DNA from: Bradyrhizobium iriomotense
GTDB lineage: Bacteria; Pseudomonadota; Alphaproteobacteria; Rhizobiales; Xanthobacteraceae
DNA length: 64,000 nt
Assembly: GCF_030160715.1 (NCBI RefSeq)
Contig: NZ_BSOW01000011.1
Span: forward strand, 1 to 64,000
Reading direction: 5' to 3'
Shown here: positions 7,374 to 15,551 of the stretch, piece after piece
How the letters are laid out: every line of letters starts with the position of its first letter
Numbering within the stretch: the stretch's first letter is position 1
Position numbers and translations under genes: made by a program
The notes under the pieces: generated by a model
The model's input: the letters and a program-made list of their open reading frames with translations, nothing else
What the model was told of the DNA's origin: nothing
Databases searched by the model: none

Positions 7374-8710
7374 GCGCACCGGTCGTCCTGGCGTTGATGT
7401 CGTTCTGCTTCCTGTTCTTCGGCTATCTCGGCGTGCCCGTGCCGTTCTCGCTGATGGCCGGCGTCTTCATCGGCGCGATCCTGTCCGACGTCTCGCTCGC
7501 TGCCATCATCCAGAAGATCTTCGACGGCATGGATTCCGAGGCATTGCTGGCGATCCCGTTCTTTCTGCTGGTCGGCGAGCTCATGAGCTCGGCGAACGTG
7601 GTCGTAAGAATCGCGAACCTCTCGGTATCGCTGGTCGGCCATATCAGGGGCGGGCTGTCGCAGGTCGTGGTCGTCTTCAGCATGTTCTTCTCGGAAATGT
7701 CGGGCTCGACCACGGCCGACGTCGCCGTGATGAGCCGCGCGCTCGGTGGGCCGATGAAGCGCGAGGGCTACGAGCCCGCGTTCATCGCCGCGATCATTGC
7801 GTCGGCCTCGACGATTGCGGCGCTGGTGCCGCCGAGCATCACTGCCGTGGTCTATGGCGCCGTCGGCAACGTCTCGATTGCCGGCCTGTTCATGGCGGGC
7901 GTGGTGCCGGGCCTGATGATCGGCTTCGGCCTGATGATCTACTGCTACTTCTTCGGCCCCTCGGGCCTGCGCAAGCCACGCGCGCCGCTGCGGCAGGTGG
8001 TGTTCGCCGCAGGCGACGCGGCCTTGCCGCTGATGATCCCGGTGATCCTGCTCGGCGGCATCTTGACCGGATGGTTCACGCCGACGGAAGCCGGCGTCGT
8101 CGCCGTGGCCTGGATCATCCTGGTCGTGATCCCCGCACTGAACCGCGGCCACTTCAGGAAGATTCCGTACGACTTCTGCCTCGCCGGGCTGATCTTCTCA
8201 CTGCCGCTGATCACGATCGGCGCCGCCAATGCCTTCGGCTGGATGCTCGCCTATTTGCGCGGCGCGAACTACATCGCGGAATGGATCACCTCCATCGCCG
8301 GCAATGATCCGCACCTGATCATGCTCTTGATGGTGCTGCTCTTCACCGTGGTCGGTGACTTCATCGAACCGGTGCCTACCATCATCATCTTCATGCCACT
8401 GGTCAACGCGCTGACGGAAGCAGGCGACATCAACGGTGTGCATATGGGCGTGGTGCTGATCGCAACGCTCGCCTTCGGCCTGATCACGCCGCCCTATGGC
8501 CTCGTGCTGCTGATGGCCTCGAAATTCGTCGGCATCAGCTTTGCCAAGGCGCTGCGCGCGGCATTGCCGATCTACGTCGTGTTCTTCGCCACGATCGCCT
8601 TTGCGATCTATTTCCCGAGCGTGGTGCTGTGGCTGCCGCGGCACGTGCTTCCCGAGTCGGTCGGCTGCTTCAAGTCGCCGGCGGGCACGGGCTACATCTG
8701 CCCTCAGTAG
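7370..8710 (+). CDS. TRAP transporter large permease (DctM family)
   Basis: 446-residue polytopic protein of the DctM family, which catalyses sodium-coupled uptake of substrate delivered by the periplasmic protein. Typical segments are FSEMSGSTTADVAVMSRALG, ALVPPSITAVVYGAVG and GLITPPYGLVLLMASK. The GTG start overlaps the dctQ stop by four bases (GTGA). A C-terminal tail beyond the last membrane segment contains two cysteines (CFKSPAGTGYICPQ). The 3' end overlaps the convergent histidine phosphatase gene by seven bases. Confidence 0.93.
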   Translation: MSAPVVLALMSFCFLFFGYLGVPVPFSLMAGVFIGAILSDVSLAAIIQKIFDGMDSEALLAIPFFLLVGELMSSANVVVRIANLSVSLVGHIRGGLSQVVVVFSMFFSEMSGSTTADVAVMSRALGGPMKREGYEPAFIAAIIASASTIAALVPPSITAVVYGAVGNVSIAGLFMAGVVPGLMIGFGLMIYCYFFGPSGLRKPRAPLRQVVFAAGDAALPLMIPVILLGGILTGWFTPTEAGVVAVAWIILVVIPALNRGHFRKIPYDFCLAGLIFSLPLITIGAANAFGWMLAYLRGANYIAEWITSIAGNDPHLIMLLMVLLFTVVGDFIEPVPTIIIFMPLVNALTEAGDINGVHMGVVLIATLAFGLITPPYGLVLLMASKFVGISFAKALRAALPIYVVFFATIAFAIYFPSVVLWLPRHVLPESVGCFKSPAGTGYICPQ

Positions 8711-9285
8711 CGAACCTCCTCGACGTGCCATCCCTCCCGTAAGGGCACGTAGCAAAAGGGCGTGCCGTGGCGGTTCTGGAAGAAGCTGCCGCACAGCGAC
8801 CGCGCAAGCGCCTGCATCACGGCATCATGGCAGACGAACAGGATGTGCTCGTCGGGGTGCCGCTCCAGCCACCCCGACACGCAAGCCAGCGACCGTTCGG
8901 TGACGACGTCCCAGGCTTCGCCATCGGCCGGCAGAATGGAGGTGAGGCCTTCTGCCGATCTGACGCCGTGCTTCTCCATGGTGGCGCGGACCGAAAGTCC
9001 CTCGAAGCTGCCGAAATCGCATTCGATGATGCCGTTGTCGATCGTCAGCGGTGCCGAGATCGCGGCAGCGATGATCTCGGCCGTTTTCGCCGCGCGCACC
9101 AGCGGGCTGGTCACGATGCGACTGATGCCGACGCTGCGCAGCATCTCTGCCGCCGCATGGGCCTGCGTGATGCCATCCGCATTCAGCGGATTGTCGGTCC
9201 GTCCCTGGAAACGCCCCTCGCGATTCCAGTCGGTCGCGCCATGACGGAGGCCGTAGAACGCGCGTGATGGGGACAGCACGTTCAT
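8704..9285 (-). CDS. histidine phosphatase family protein
   Basis: 193-residue member of the phosphoglycerate-mutase-like branch. The phosphohistidine motif is LRHGATDWN (H15), followed by GRFQGRTDNPL. The acid residue lies in ECDFGSFEG and the second histidine in LFVCHDAVMQAL. It removes phosphate from a small metabolite of unknown identity. The start at 9285 is chosen over an upstream extension because ATGA couples it to the crotonase gene (four-base overlap) and the RHG motif then sits near the N-terminus as usual. Confidence 0.87.
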   Translation of the reverse strand: MNVLSPSRAFYGLRHGATDWNREGRFQGRTDNPLNADGITQAHAAAEMLRSVGISRIVTSPLVRAAKTAEIIAAAISAPLTIDNGIIECDFGSFEGLSVRATMEKHGVRSAEGLTSILPADGEAWDVVTERSLACVSGWLERHPDEHILFVCHDAVMQALARSLCGSFFQNRHGTPFCYVPLREGWHVEEVRY

Positions 9286-10079
9286 TTCGACTTGCTGGTA
9301 AATTTCTTCACGGCGACGCGAAAATCCTCCGTGTGCATGGCCATGATGATCTTGTGCTCCTCGGCATCGAGCTGCTGCCTCACCGGCGTCGTCGCGGCCT
9401 GATAGATCAGCGACTTCGTTCCTGCGATTGCGGCGGGCGGATTTTGCGCGAGGCGCTCTGCGAGCTGCCGTGTGGCGGCCTTCAATTCGGTCGCCGGAAC
9501 GATCTTGGCGACGAGGCCCCACTCATGGGCCTGCTGCGCGGTAAAGCTGTCTTCCGCGAGGAAGATCTGCAGCGCGCGCCGTGTACCGACGGTTCCGACG
9601 ATCCCGACCGTGCTGCCGCCGTCCGGCGACACGCCGATCTTGGCGTAGGCCGGCGTGAAGCGGGCGTCTTCCGCGGCGATGCAGAGGTCGGTGACGAAGG
9701 CGAGCCCCATGCCGGCGCCGGCGGCCGAGCCGTGCACGCTCGAGAGCGAGAGTTTTGGCATGCGCCTGAGCGTCTCAATGAAGGCATGATAATGCTTCAA
9801 AAGCTCGCCCACGACCGGCGTCACCGTGTTGGCTTCGGCCGCGGCACCGATGGTCTGCAAATCGCCGCCGGCGCAAAAGGCGCGGCCTTCGCCTTCGATG
9901 ACGACGACCCGGATGGCGTCGGAGGCCTCGATCTCAGCGGCGAGCTGCTCGAGCCTCTGCGCGATCGCGAGATTGATCGAGTTGAACGCGGCGGGGCGGT
10001 TGAGCGTGATGGTGGCGACGGGGCCGTCGATGCGCAGCAGGGCGGCGTCGTCGGAATGGGAGGCGGTGGATTCGGACAT
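9282..10079 (-). CDS. enoyl-CoA hydratase/isomerase family protein
   Basis: 265-residue crotonase-fold protein. The oxyanion-hole segments GEGRAFCAGGDLQ and GSAAGAGMGLAFVTDL are both present, followed by the isomerase-like KIGVSPDGGSTVG, which has an aspartate where classical hydratases have glutamate. This favours a PaaG-type isomerase or broad crotonase role over classical beta-oxidation. Translation of the downstream phosphatase is coupled to its stop. The start at 10079 gives a normal family length; an ATG at 10112 would add eleven unrelated residues. Confidence 0.87.
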   Translation of the reverse strand: MSESTASHSDDAALLRIDGPVATITLNRPAAFNSINLAIAQRLEQLAAEIEASDAIRVVVIEGEGRAFCAGGDLQTIGAAAEANTVTPVVGELLKHYHAFIETLRRMPKLSLSSVHGSAAGAGMGLAFVTDLCIAAEDARFTPAYAKIGVSPDGGSTVGIVGTVGTRRALQIFLAEDSFTAQQAHEWGLVAKIVPATELKAATRQLAERLAQNPPAAIAGTKSLIYQAATTPVRQQLDAEEHKIIMAMHTEDFRVAVKKFTSKSK

Positions 10080-10220
10080 GGCAAAATCCCCGGCAAGAGG
10101 TCTTTGGCGCAACTAAATCGCAGAAGGCGAGGGGAGACAATCCCTTCCGCCGGATGCTGCCAGTCGCTCTTGCGTTACCGGGAACGATAGGGTCAAATGG
10201 CGGTGCCATCGTTTAGGGAC

Positions 10221-10307
10221 GGACACGAGCGCCGGCTCCTCGACCGACAAGGCCAGCAAGCCAAAATCAGTGAGAGAGAGGAGACGACATGGGTAACGCT
10301 CGTGTCC
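10221..10307. promoter_or_regulatory. inverted repeat spanning the leader of the flavoprotein gene
   Basis: GGACACGAGCG at 10221-10231 is exactly complementary to CGCTCGTGTCC at 10297-10307, the second arm lying inside the short upstream ORF that starts at 10289. The loop contains the strong ribosome binding site of that short ORF. If transcribed, the two arms could bring the ORF start into a folded structure. The function is speculative. Confidence 0.45.
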
Positions 10308-10330
10308 AGAAAGTTGGGCTGTTCCGATGA
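10289..10330 (+). CDS. 13-codon upstream ORF coupled to the flavoprotein gene
   Basis: ATG at 10289 is preceded by a very strong GAGAGAGGAG site and encodes MGNARVQKVGLFR. It stops at TGA 10328-10330, which overlaps the ATG of the flavoprotein gene (ATGA at 10327-10330). The flavoprotein start itself has no convincing ribosome binding site, so it is probably translated by re-initiation after this short ORF. Whether the peptide has its own role is unknown; its sequence resembles no leader peptide I recognise. Confidence 0.6.
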   Translation: MGNARVQKVGLFR

Positions 10331-11547
10331 CGGACGGTTCGGTGATCATCGTCGGTGCGGGCCATGGTGGCTACCAGGTCGCTGCCTCCCTGCGTCAATC
10401 CGGCTTTGCCGGTCGGGTCTGCCTGATCAATGACGAGGCGCATCTGCCCTATCAGCGGCCGCCTTTGTCCAAGGCCTATATCAAGGGCTCGGCTGGCCCC
10501 GAAAGCCTGATGTTCCGGCCGGAGAAATTCTATGCCGACCAGAAGATCGAGCTGATCGCGGGCCGTGCGACCTCGATCGACCGCGCCGCGCGCAAGCTTC
10601 ATCTCGCGTCCGGCGATACGCTCGATTACGGCCATCTCGTGCTGGCGACCGGTGCGCGCAACCGACTGCTGGATCTGCCCAACGCCAATCTGCCCGACGT
10701 GAAATACCTGCGCATCCTCGATGAGAGCGAGGCTCTGCGAAAGATCATCCCGTCGAAGACACGGGTCGTGGTGATCGGCGCGGGCTTTATCGGCCTCGAA
10801 TTCGCGTCCACCGCGCGGATCAAGGGCCTGGAGGTCGACGTGCTCGAGCTCGCGCCGCGCGTGATGGCGCGGGCGGTGACGGCGGAGGTCTCGGAGTATT
10901 TTCAGGCGCGCCATCGCGAGGCCGGCATCCGCATTCATCTCGGCGTGCAGGCGACAAGCATCGAGGCCGAGGGCGGCAAGGTCACCGGCGTCAGCCTGAG
11001 CGACGGCCGTCATCTGCCGGCGGATCTCGTCGTGGTCGGCGTCGGCGTCCTGCCGAATATCGAGCTTGCGGCAGAGGCGGGCCTCGCAGTCGCCTCCGGT
11101 ATCATCGTCGACGAGTATCTTTTGACAGCCGATCCGAACATCACGGCGGTCGGCGATTGCGCGCTGTTCGCAAGCCCGCGCTTCGGCGGCTCGCTGCGGC
11201 TGGAGTCCGTGCAGAACGCCACCGACCACGCCCGCTGCGTGGCGGCGCGGCTGACCGGCGACAAGAAGGTCTATGACGGTCAGCCCTGGTTCTGGAGCGA
11301 TCAGGGCGACGACAAGCTCCAGATTGCGGGGCTCACGACGGGCTACGACCACGTCGTGCTGCGTGGCGATCCCGCGAAGAAGGCGTTCTCCGCCTTCTGC
11401 TACAAGGGCGACAAGCTGCTCGGCATCGAGTCCATCAACCGCGCCGGTGATCACATGTTCGGCCGCCGCCTGCTCGGCATGGGTCGCTCGCTCGCGCCCG
11501 ACAAGGCCGCGGATGAAGGCTTCGACCTGAAGAGCGCGCTGGCTTGA
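10327..11547 (+). CDS. FAD-dependent NAD(P)H:ferredoxin reductase-like oxidoreductase
   Basis: 406 residues with two Rossmann motifs: an FAD site VGAGHGGYQVAASL near residue 10 with the class signature YQRPPLSKAY, and an NAD(P)H site VVIGAGFIGLEFAS near residue 150. FAD-binding TADPNITAVGDCA follows, and then a C-terminal reductase domain. The family reduces [2Fe-2S] ferredoxins that feed cytochromes P450 or dioxygenases (rhodocoxin or putidaredoxin reductase type). No ferredoxin gene is adjacent. The P450 at 27031-28263 is a possible but distant partner. Translation appears coupled to the preceding 13-codon ORF. Confidence 0.9.
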   Translation: MTDGSVIIVGAGHGGYQVAASLRQSGFAGRVCLINDEAHLPYQRPPLSKAYIKGSAGPESLMFRPEKFYADQKIELIAGRATSIDRAARKLHLASGDTLDYGHLVLATGARNRLLDLPNANLPDVKYLRILDESEALRKIIPSKTRVVVIGAGFIGLEFASTARIKGLEVDVLELAPRVMARAVTAEVSEYFQARHREAGIRIHLGVQATSIEAEGGKVTGVSLSDGRHLPADLVVVGVGVLPNIELAAEAGLAVASGIIVDEYLLTADPNITAVGDCALFASPRFGGSLRLESVQNATDHARCVAARLTGDKKVYDGQPWFWSDQGDDKLQIAGLTTGYDHVVLRGDPAKKAFSAFCYKGDKLLGIESINRAGDHMFGRRLLGMGRSLAPDKAADEGFDLKSALA

Positions 11548-11553
11548 TCAGCC

Positions 11554-12465
11554 TCAGTTGAGGACGGCGGAAACTTCTTCCGCCGTCGGCATCGAAGGGC
11601 CGGCGCCCATGCGCTGCACTGAGATCGAGGCGGCGGCGTTGGCAAAGTCGAGCGCCTCGCGCAAGGCTGCGCTGTCCGCGAGTTGCGCGGCAAGCGCGCC
11701 GACGAAGCAATCGCCAGCGCCTGTTGTGTCGACCGCCTTCACCACGCGGCCCGGCACCACAATTTCCTCGCGACCGGCGAGCGCGACAACGCCGCGCTTG
11801 CCGAGCGTGACGCAGATGGTCTGGTCCGGGCTCGCCTGAAGCCTGCGCGCCACGTCGATGATCCGCGTGACCTCGTCGCCATCGGACAGCTCTGTTCCCG
11901 CGAGCAGGCCGAGCTCGGTCTCGTTCAGCACGAGGATGTCGACCAGTTCGAGCAGGTCGCGGCCGAATTTCTGCGCCGGTGCCGGGTTGAGCAGCGTCCT
12001 CGCCTGCGCCGCGCGGGCGCGCCGGAAGAAGGCGGCGATGGTGGCTAGGGGAATCTCGAACTGGCTGACGGCGACGTCGCCCTTTACCAGCGGCACGATT
12101 CCCACATCCTCGGCACTGACCAGCCCATTGCTGCCGGGAATCACGACGATGGTGTTGTCGGCTTCCGCGACCGTGATGATTGCGGTGCCGGTGTGCGCCT
12201 CCGCTGTCTCCTTGATATAGCCGAGATCGATGCCTTGGCCTTCGAGGAATGCCTTCAGCTCCGTGCCGAAGGAGTCCTTGCCGAGGCGGCCGATCAGCGT
12301 GGTCCGCGCGCCGAGCCTCGAGGCCGCGACTGCCTGGTTGGCACCTTTGCCGCCGGGGAAATACAGCACCTGCTTGCCGGCGACGGTTTCGCCGACCCTG
12401 GGATGGCGATCGGCGGTCGCCACCACATCCATGTTGATGCTGCCGGCGACGAAGACGCGCCCCAT
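11554..12465 (-). CDS. rbsK: ribokinase (PfkB family)
   Basis: 303-residue PfkB carbohydrate kinase of the ribokinase subgroup. The N-terminal GSINMDVVATADRHPRVGET and GGKGANQAVAASRLG motifs and the C-terminal anion-hole motif VDTTGAGDCFVGAL (catalytic aspartate in GAGD) are all present. It phosphorylates ribose or a related pentose with ATP in the cytoplasm. It lies downstream of another PfkB kinase on the same strand with a dispersed repeat between them. There is no ribose ABC operon nearby, so the physiological substrate remains an inference. Confidence 0.85.
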   Translation of the reverse strand: MGRVFVAGSINMDVVATADRHPRVGETVAGKQVLYFPGGKGANQAVAASRLGARTTLIGRLGKDSFGTELKAFLEGQGIDLGYIKETAEAHTGTAIITVAEADNTIVVIPGSNGLVSAEDVGIVPLVKGDVAVSQFEIPLATIAAFFRRARAAQARTLLNPAPAQKFGRDLLELVDILVLNETELGLLAGTELSDGDEVTRIIDVARRLQASPDQTICVTLGKRGVVALAGREEIVVPGRVVKAVDTTGAGDCFVGALAAQLADSAALREALDFANAAASISVQRMGAGPSMPTAEEVSAVLN

Positions 12466-12478
12466 GTGAACCCCCCTA

Positions 12479-12527
12479 GAGCATGATCCGGAAAAGTGTG
12501 CAGCGGTTTTCCGAAGAGATCATGCTC
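12479..12527. repeat. dispersed palindromic repeat, family R3
   Basis: Outer arms GAGCATGATC (12479-12488) and GATCATGCTC (12518-12527) pair perfectly. Inner arms CGGAAAA (12489-12495) and TTTTCCG (12507-12513) continue the stem. Elements of this form are, to my knowledge, common between genes in Rhizobiales. It separates the two PfkB kinase genes. A longer U-run is absent, so it is probably a mobile palindrome or RNA-processing site. Confidence 0.85.
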
Positions 12528-12538
12528 GAATAAAAGTC

Positions 12539-13432
12539 CTAAACCCTGACCTCGAATTCCTGCCTGACTTTGGCGATGTCGACAAGGGTCGGCAGACCGG
12601 CCTCGTTGCCGAGGCGCTGGATCTTGTAGGTCGAGGCGGCGCGGGCGAAGTCGAAATGCTCGCGCCAGGTTTTGCCGGGGTGGGCGAGGTAGGAATAGAT
12701 GTAGGCGCCGTGGAACACGTCGCCGGCGCCGTTGGTGTCGAGCACGCGCTCGCGCGGAATCGGCATTGCCGGCATGATGTCGACCGCCCCGGTTTCGTTG
12801 TACCAGAGCAGGCCCTTCTCGCCCATGGTGACGCCGCCGATCTTGCAACCGCGGCCCTTGAGATAATCGAGCATCTTGTCCGGCGTCAGATCCATCTGCT
12901 CGCACAGTCGCTCCGCGACGATCGCAACATCGATGAACTCCAGGAGCTCATGCGTGTTGGTGCGCAGGCCGCCGCCGTCGAGCGAGGTCAAGATGCCGGC
13001 CTCGCGGCAGACCTTTGCGTAGTGGATCGCGGCGTCCGGCTGGTGGCCGTCGATATGCAGCGCGCGGCAGCTGCCGAGATTGAGGATCGGGAAGGGATGG
13101 ATGTGGGAGTCGTCGCGGCAGCGGACGATCGCGCGCTTGCCGTCCTTGGGCATGATGAAGGACAGCGAGGACTGGTTGACCTTCCTTCCGTGCAGCGAGA
13201 TCGCATATTTGGCGCACATGTCCTGGAACATGCGGCCGAGCCAGTCGTTCGCGACGGTCGCGATCAGGTCGGGCACGACTCCCAGCTTGGCGCAGCAGAA
13301 AGCTGCGGTCACCGCATTGCCGCCGAAAGAGACCGCGTAGGCGTCCGCCACGTGCTTTTCGTCGCCGGTCGGCATGTGGTCGGTAATGAAGGTGACGTCG
13401 ATATAGGTCTGTCCGATAAAGAGAGCCTGCAT
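12539..13432 (-). CDS. PfkB family sugar kinase
   Basis: 297-residue PfkB carbohydrate kinase. The N-terminal half contains FGGNAVTAAFCCAKLG in place of the ribokinase GGKGAN motif. The C-terminal signature DTNGAGDVFHGAY carries the catalytic aspartate. It is distinct from the neighbouring ribokinase and closer to the KdgK or sulfofructose-kinase-like general group, but the substrate cannot be called. It is probably the first gene of a two-kinase unit with the ribokinase, 73 bases apart. ATG at 13432. Confidence 0.83.
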   Translation of the reverse strand: MQALFIGQTYIDVTFITDHMPTGDEKHVADAYAVSFGGNAVTAAFCCAKLGVVPDLIATVANDWLGRMFQDMCAKYAISLHGRKVNQSSLSFIMPKDGKRAIVRCRDDSHIHPFPILNLGSCRALHIDGHQPDAAIHYAKVCREAGILTSLDGGGLRTNTHELLEFIDVAIVAERLCEQMDLTPDKMLDYLKGRGCKIGGVTMGEKGLLWYNETGAVDIMPAMPIPRERVLDTNGAGDVFHGAYIYSYLAHPGKTWREHFDFARAASTYKIQRLGNEAGLPTLVDIAKVRQEFEVRV

Positions 13433-13645
13433 TGGTTGTCCGTGATGCGCTGGGTGGTCCCGGCCGGCGCCATTACATTAGCACCGCTTCCGCGGATGGA
13501 ACGCGGAAATTATTCGCAAAGACGCCGCCCTGAGCGCTTGAGGTGAGCATAGGGCCGGAATACGACCATCACCGGGCAATGCCAAGCCCGGACAAACGCC
13601 GTATTTCAACCCGTGGTTCCGGGTCGGTCAAATAGGGGGGAGTAT

Positions 13646-14509
13646 ATGATCACCGGCCTCGATCACGTGGTCGCCCTGGTCAGCGATATCGCCGCCGCCC
13701 GGGCCGCCTATCAGACCCTGCTGGCACGGGCGCCGGCCTGGCAGAACTCGGGCGAGGGCGCCGATCGCGTGCTGTTCACCCTCGACAACATGACGCTGGA
13801 ATTGATGGCGCCGAGCGGCCTCAGCGTCACCGCTGACCGGATGCGTGCGTTGCTGGATGACCATGAGGGCGTACTCGCAAGCCTGTGCTTCCGCGTCGCG
13901 GATATCGGCAAAATGCACCGGCGGCTCGACCGGGTGGCGCTGAGGCCGGAGCCGGTCGCGGAGGTCGAGAGCCGCGACGCCGAGAGCGGCGCGGTGCTGC
14001 ACTGGAAGCGCACCCGCACGGCCACCGAGCTCACGCGCGGCGTGCGCATGTTCTTCCTCGAGCTCGCCGAGCAGCGCCCGATCTCGGCGGCGACCGACGC
14101 CGGCCCGATCGAAGGGCTCGACCACGTCGTGGTCGCGACCGAGGATTCCGAGCGGGCCGCGGCGCTCTATGGCGCTCGGCTAGGGCTCGACTTGGCGCTT
14201 GACCGCTCGCATCACGACTGGGGCCAGCTGATGTTCTTCCGCTGCGGCGATCTCATCGTCGAAGTGGTGCGCCGGCCGGTCGCGGGCGGTGATCTCAGCC
14301 ATGACCGGCTCTGGGGCCTGAGCTGGCGTGTCGCCGACATCGAGGCGACCCGCGCCCGCCTGATCGCCGCGGGCGTCGACGTCAGCGATATCCGCAACGG
14401 CCGAAAACCGGGCACGCGGGTGATGACGGTGCGCAGCGGCACCTGCGGCATCCAGACGATCCTGCTCGAGCGCGCACCGAAGGCGGGACCGGGTGGCTCC
14501 TCGCAATGA
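13646..14509 (+). CDS. VOC family protein with two glyoxalase-like domains
   Basis: 287 residues with two vicinal-oxygen-chelate modules: the first opens with ITGLDHVVALVSD (about 1-130), the second with IEGLDHVVVATED (about 150-270). Each starts with the typical metal-ligand histidine. The family includes glyoxalases, dioxygenases and resistance proteins, so the reaction is not assignable. The start at 13646 is chosen because a G-rich ribosome binding site (AATAGGGGGGAG) precedes it and the first VOC strand begins immediately. It is followed by a TetR regulator on the same strand. Confidence 0.83.
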   Translation: MITGLDHVVALVSDIAAARAAYQTLLARAPAWQNSGEGADRVLFTLDNMTLELMAPSGLSVTADRMRALLDDHEGVLASLCFRVADIGKMHRRLDRVALRPEPVAEVESRDAESGAVLHWKRTRTATELTRGVRMFFLELAEQRPISAATDAGPIEGLDHVVVATEDSERAAALYGARLGLDLALDRSHHDWGQLMFFRCGDLIVEVVRRPVAGGDLSHDRLWGLSWRVADIEATRARLIAAGVDVSDIRNGRKPGTRVMTVRSGTCGIQTILLERAPKAGPGGSSQ

Positions 14510-14560
14510 CGGCGCGCGCGTGATACATGCAATCGGGACAAGCATTGACGGGCAACCGGT

Positions 14561-15268
14561 TTGGCGAAGGCAAAACGAACTCTCAAGTGGCAGCGCGACC
14601 CGGAAGGGATGCGGCTTCGCATCCTCGAGGCGGCGAAGCAGGAGTTTGCGGCCCATGGTCTTGCCGGTGCCCGCGTCGACCGCATCGCGGCCAAGGCCGA
14701 CGCCAACAAGCGCATGCTCTACTACCACGTCGGCAACAAGGACGATCTCTATCTCGCGGTGCTCGAGGGCGCTTACGACAAGATCCGCAGCGAGGAGCGG
14801 GGGCTCGACCTCGAACATCTCGATCCGCCCGAAGCGATCAGGCGGCTCATCGAGTTCACCTGGAACTATTTTCTGCGCAACCCTGAATTCCTGTCGCTGC
14901 TCCAGACCGAGAATCTTGCGCGCGCAAGACATCTCAAGCGCTCGACCAAGGTCAAGTCGATGCACTCGCCCTTCGTCGAGATGATCGGTGCCGTGGTCCG
15001 CCGCGGTGTCGAGAGCGGCGACTTCCAGGTCGCGGTCGATCCGGTGCAGCTCTACATCTCGATCGCGGGCTTGAGCTTCTTCTACCTCTCCAATAGCGCC
15101 ACGCTGAGCGTGATCTTCGGCCGCGACCTGCTCGCCAAGGACGCCAAGGACGAGCGCCTCGCGCATATGGTCGGTCTCGTGCTGGCGGCACTGACCGGGC
15201 GCTCGGCCGCGCTGTTCGAGATTGCCAAGGCGCCGAAGTCGCGCGCGGCAGTGGCGCAGACGGTTTAG
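14561..15268 (+). CDS. TetR family transcriptional regulator
   Basis: 235-residue TetR regulator. The N-terminal helix-turn-helix spans about residues 18-60 (ILEAAKQEFAAHGLAG, then VDRIAAKADANKRMLYYHVG). The C-terminal helical ligand-binding domain resembles the AcrR_C/YcdC type. A TTG start at 14561 is used because it retains the whole first helix; an in-frame ATG at 14612 would remove the basic N-terminal tail. It may control the VOC gene upstream or the ABC operon downstream; the spacer to the latter is 283 bases and contains a repeat. Confidence 0.86.
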   Translation: MAKAKRTLKWQRDPEGMRLRILEAAKQEFAAHGLAGARVDRIAAKADANKRMLYYHVGNKDDLYLAVLEGAYDKIRSEERGLDLEHLDPPEAIRRLIEFTWNYFLRNPEFLSLLQTENLARARHLKRSTKVKSMHSPFVEMIGAVVRRGVESGDFQVAVDPVQLYISIAGLSFFYLSNSATLSVIFGRDLLAKDAKDERLAHMVGLVLAALTGRSAALFEIAKAPKSRAAVAQTV

Positions 15269-15314
15269 CGCCTGCGGCTTCGCTGCTGCGTTTGATGCGA
15301 TATCTCCCCCCATG

Positions 15315-15406
15315 GTCGTCCCGGAAGGCCGGGACCCATACCGCGTGATCTGTCTATTTCCTTCGCCAAATGTCTCCCTGTGGTTATGGGCCTTCGCCGG
15401 GACGAC
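15315..15406. repeat. dispersed palindromic repeat, family R2 copy 2 (degenerate)
   Basis: Arms at 15315-15340 and 15385-15406 share the family R2 core (GTCGTCCCGG, AAGGCCGGGACCCATA) with the element between dctP and dctQ. The right arm lacks the six bases TCCCGG and the left arm lacks a CG-rich dinucleotide pair, so it is a decayed copy. The remainder of the 283-bp spacer before the ABC permease contains an AT-richer stretch (about 15480-15535) that probably holds that operon's promoter. I could not fix -35 and -10 boxes. Confidence 0.8.
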
Positions 15407-15551
15407 ATCGAGGTTGTGGCGCGGTCATCGCTCTCTCAACGACGCCAAATTTTCCCGAACCGCCACAAAACGTCACAGGGAAAGCGCTGGACAGTATTTA
15501 TCCAACGAGTTAATTTCTCCCGAGAACGAAAAAGAATACCGGGAGTGAGCC

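Noticed and set aside
13572..13591. CCGGGC...GCCCGG hairpin upstream of the VOC gene as a terminator
   Set aside because: Six-base stem with no U-run and no gene ending just upstream on that strand.
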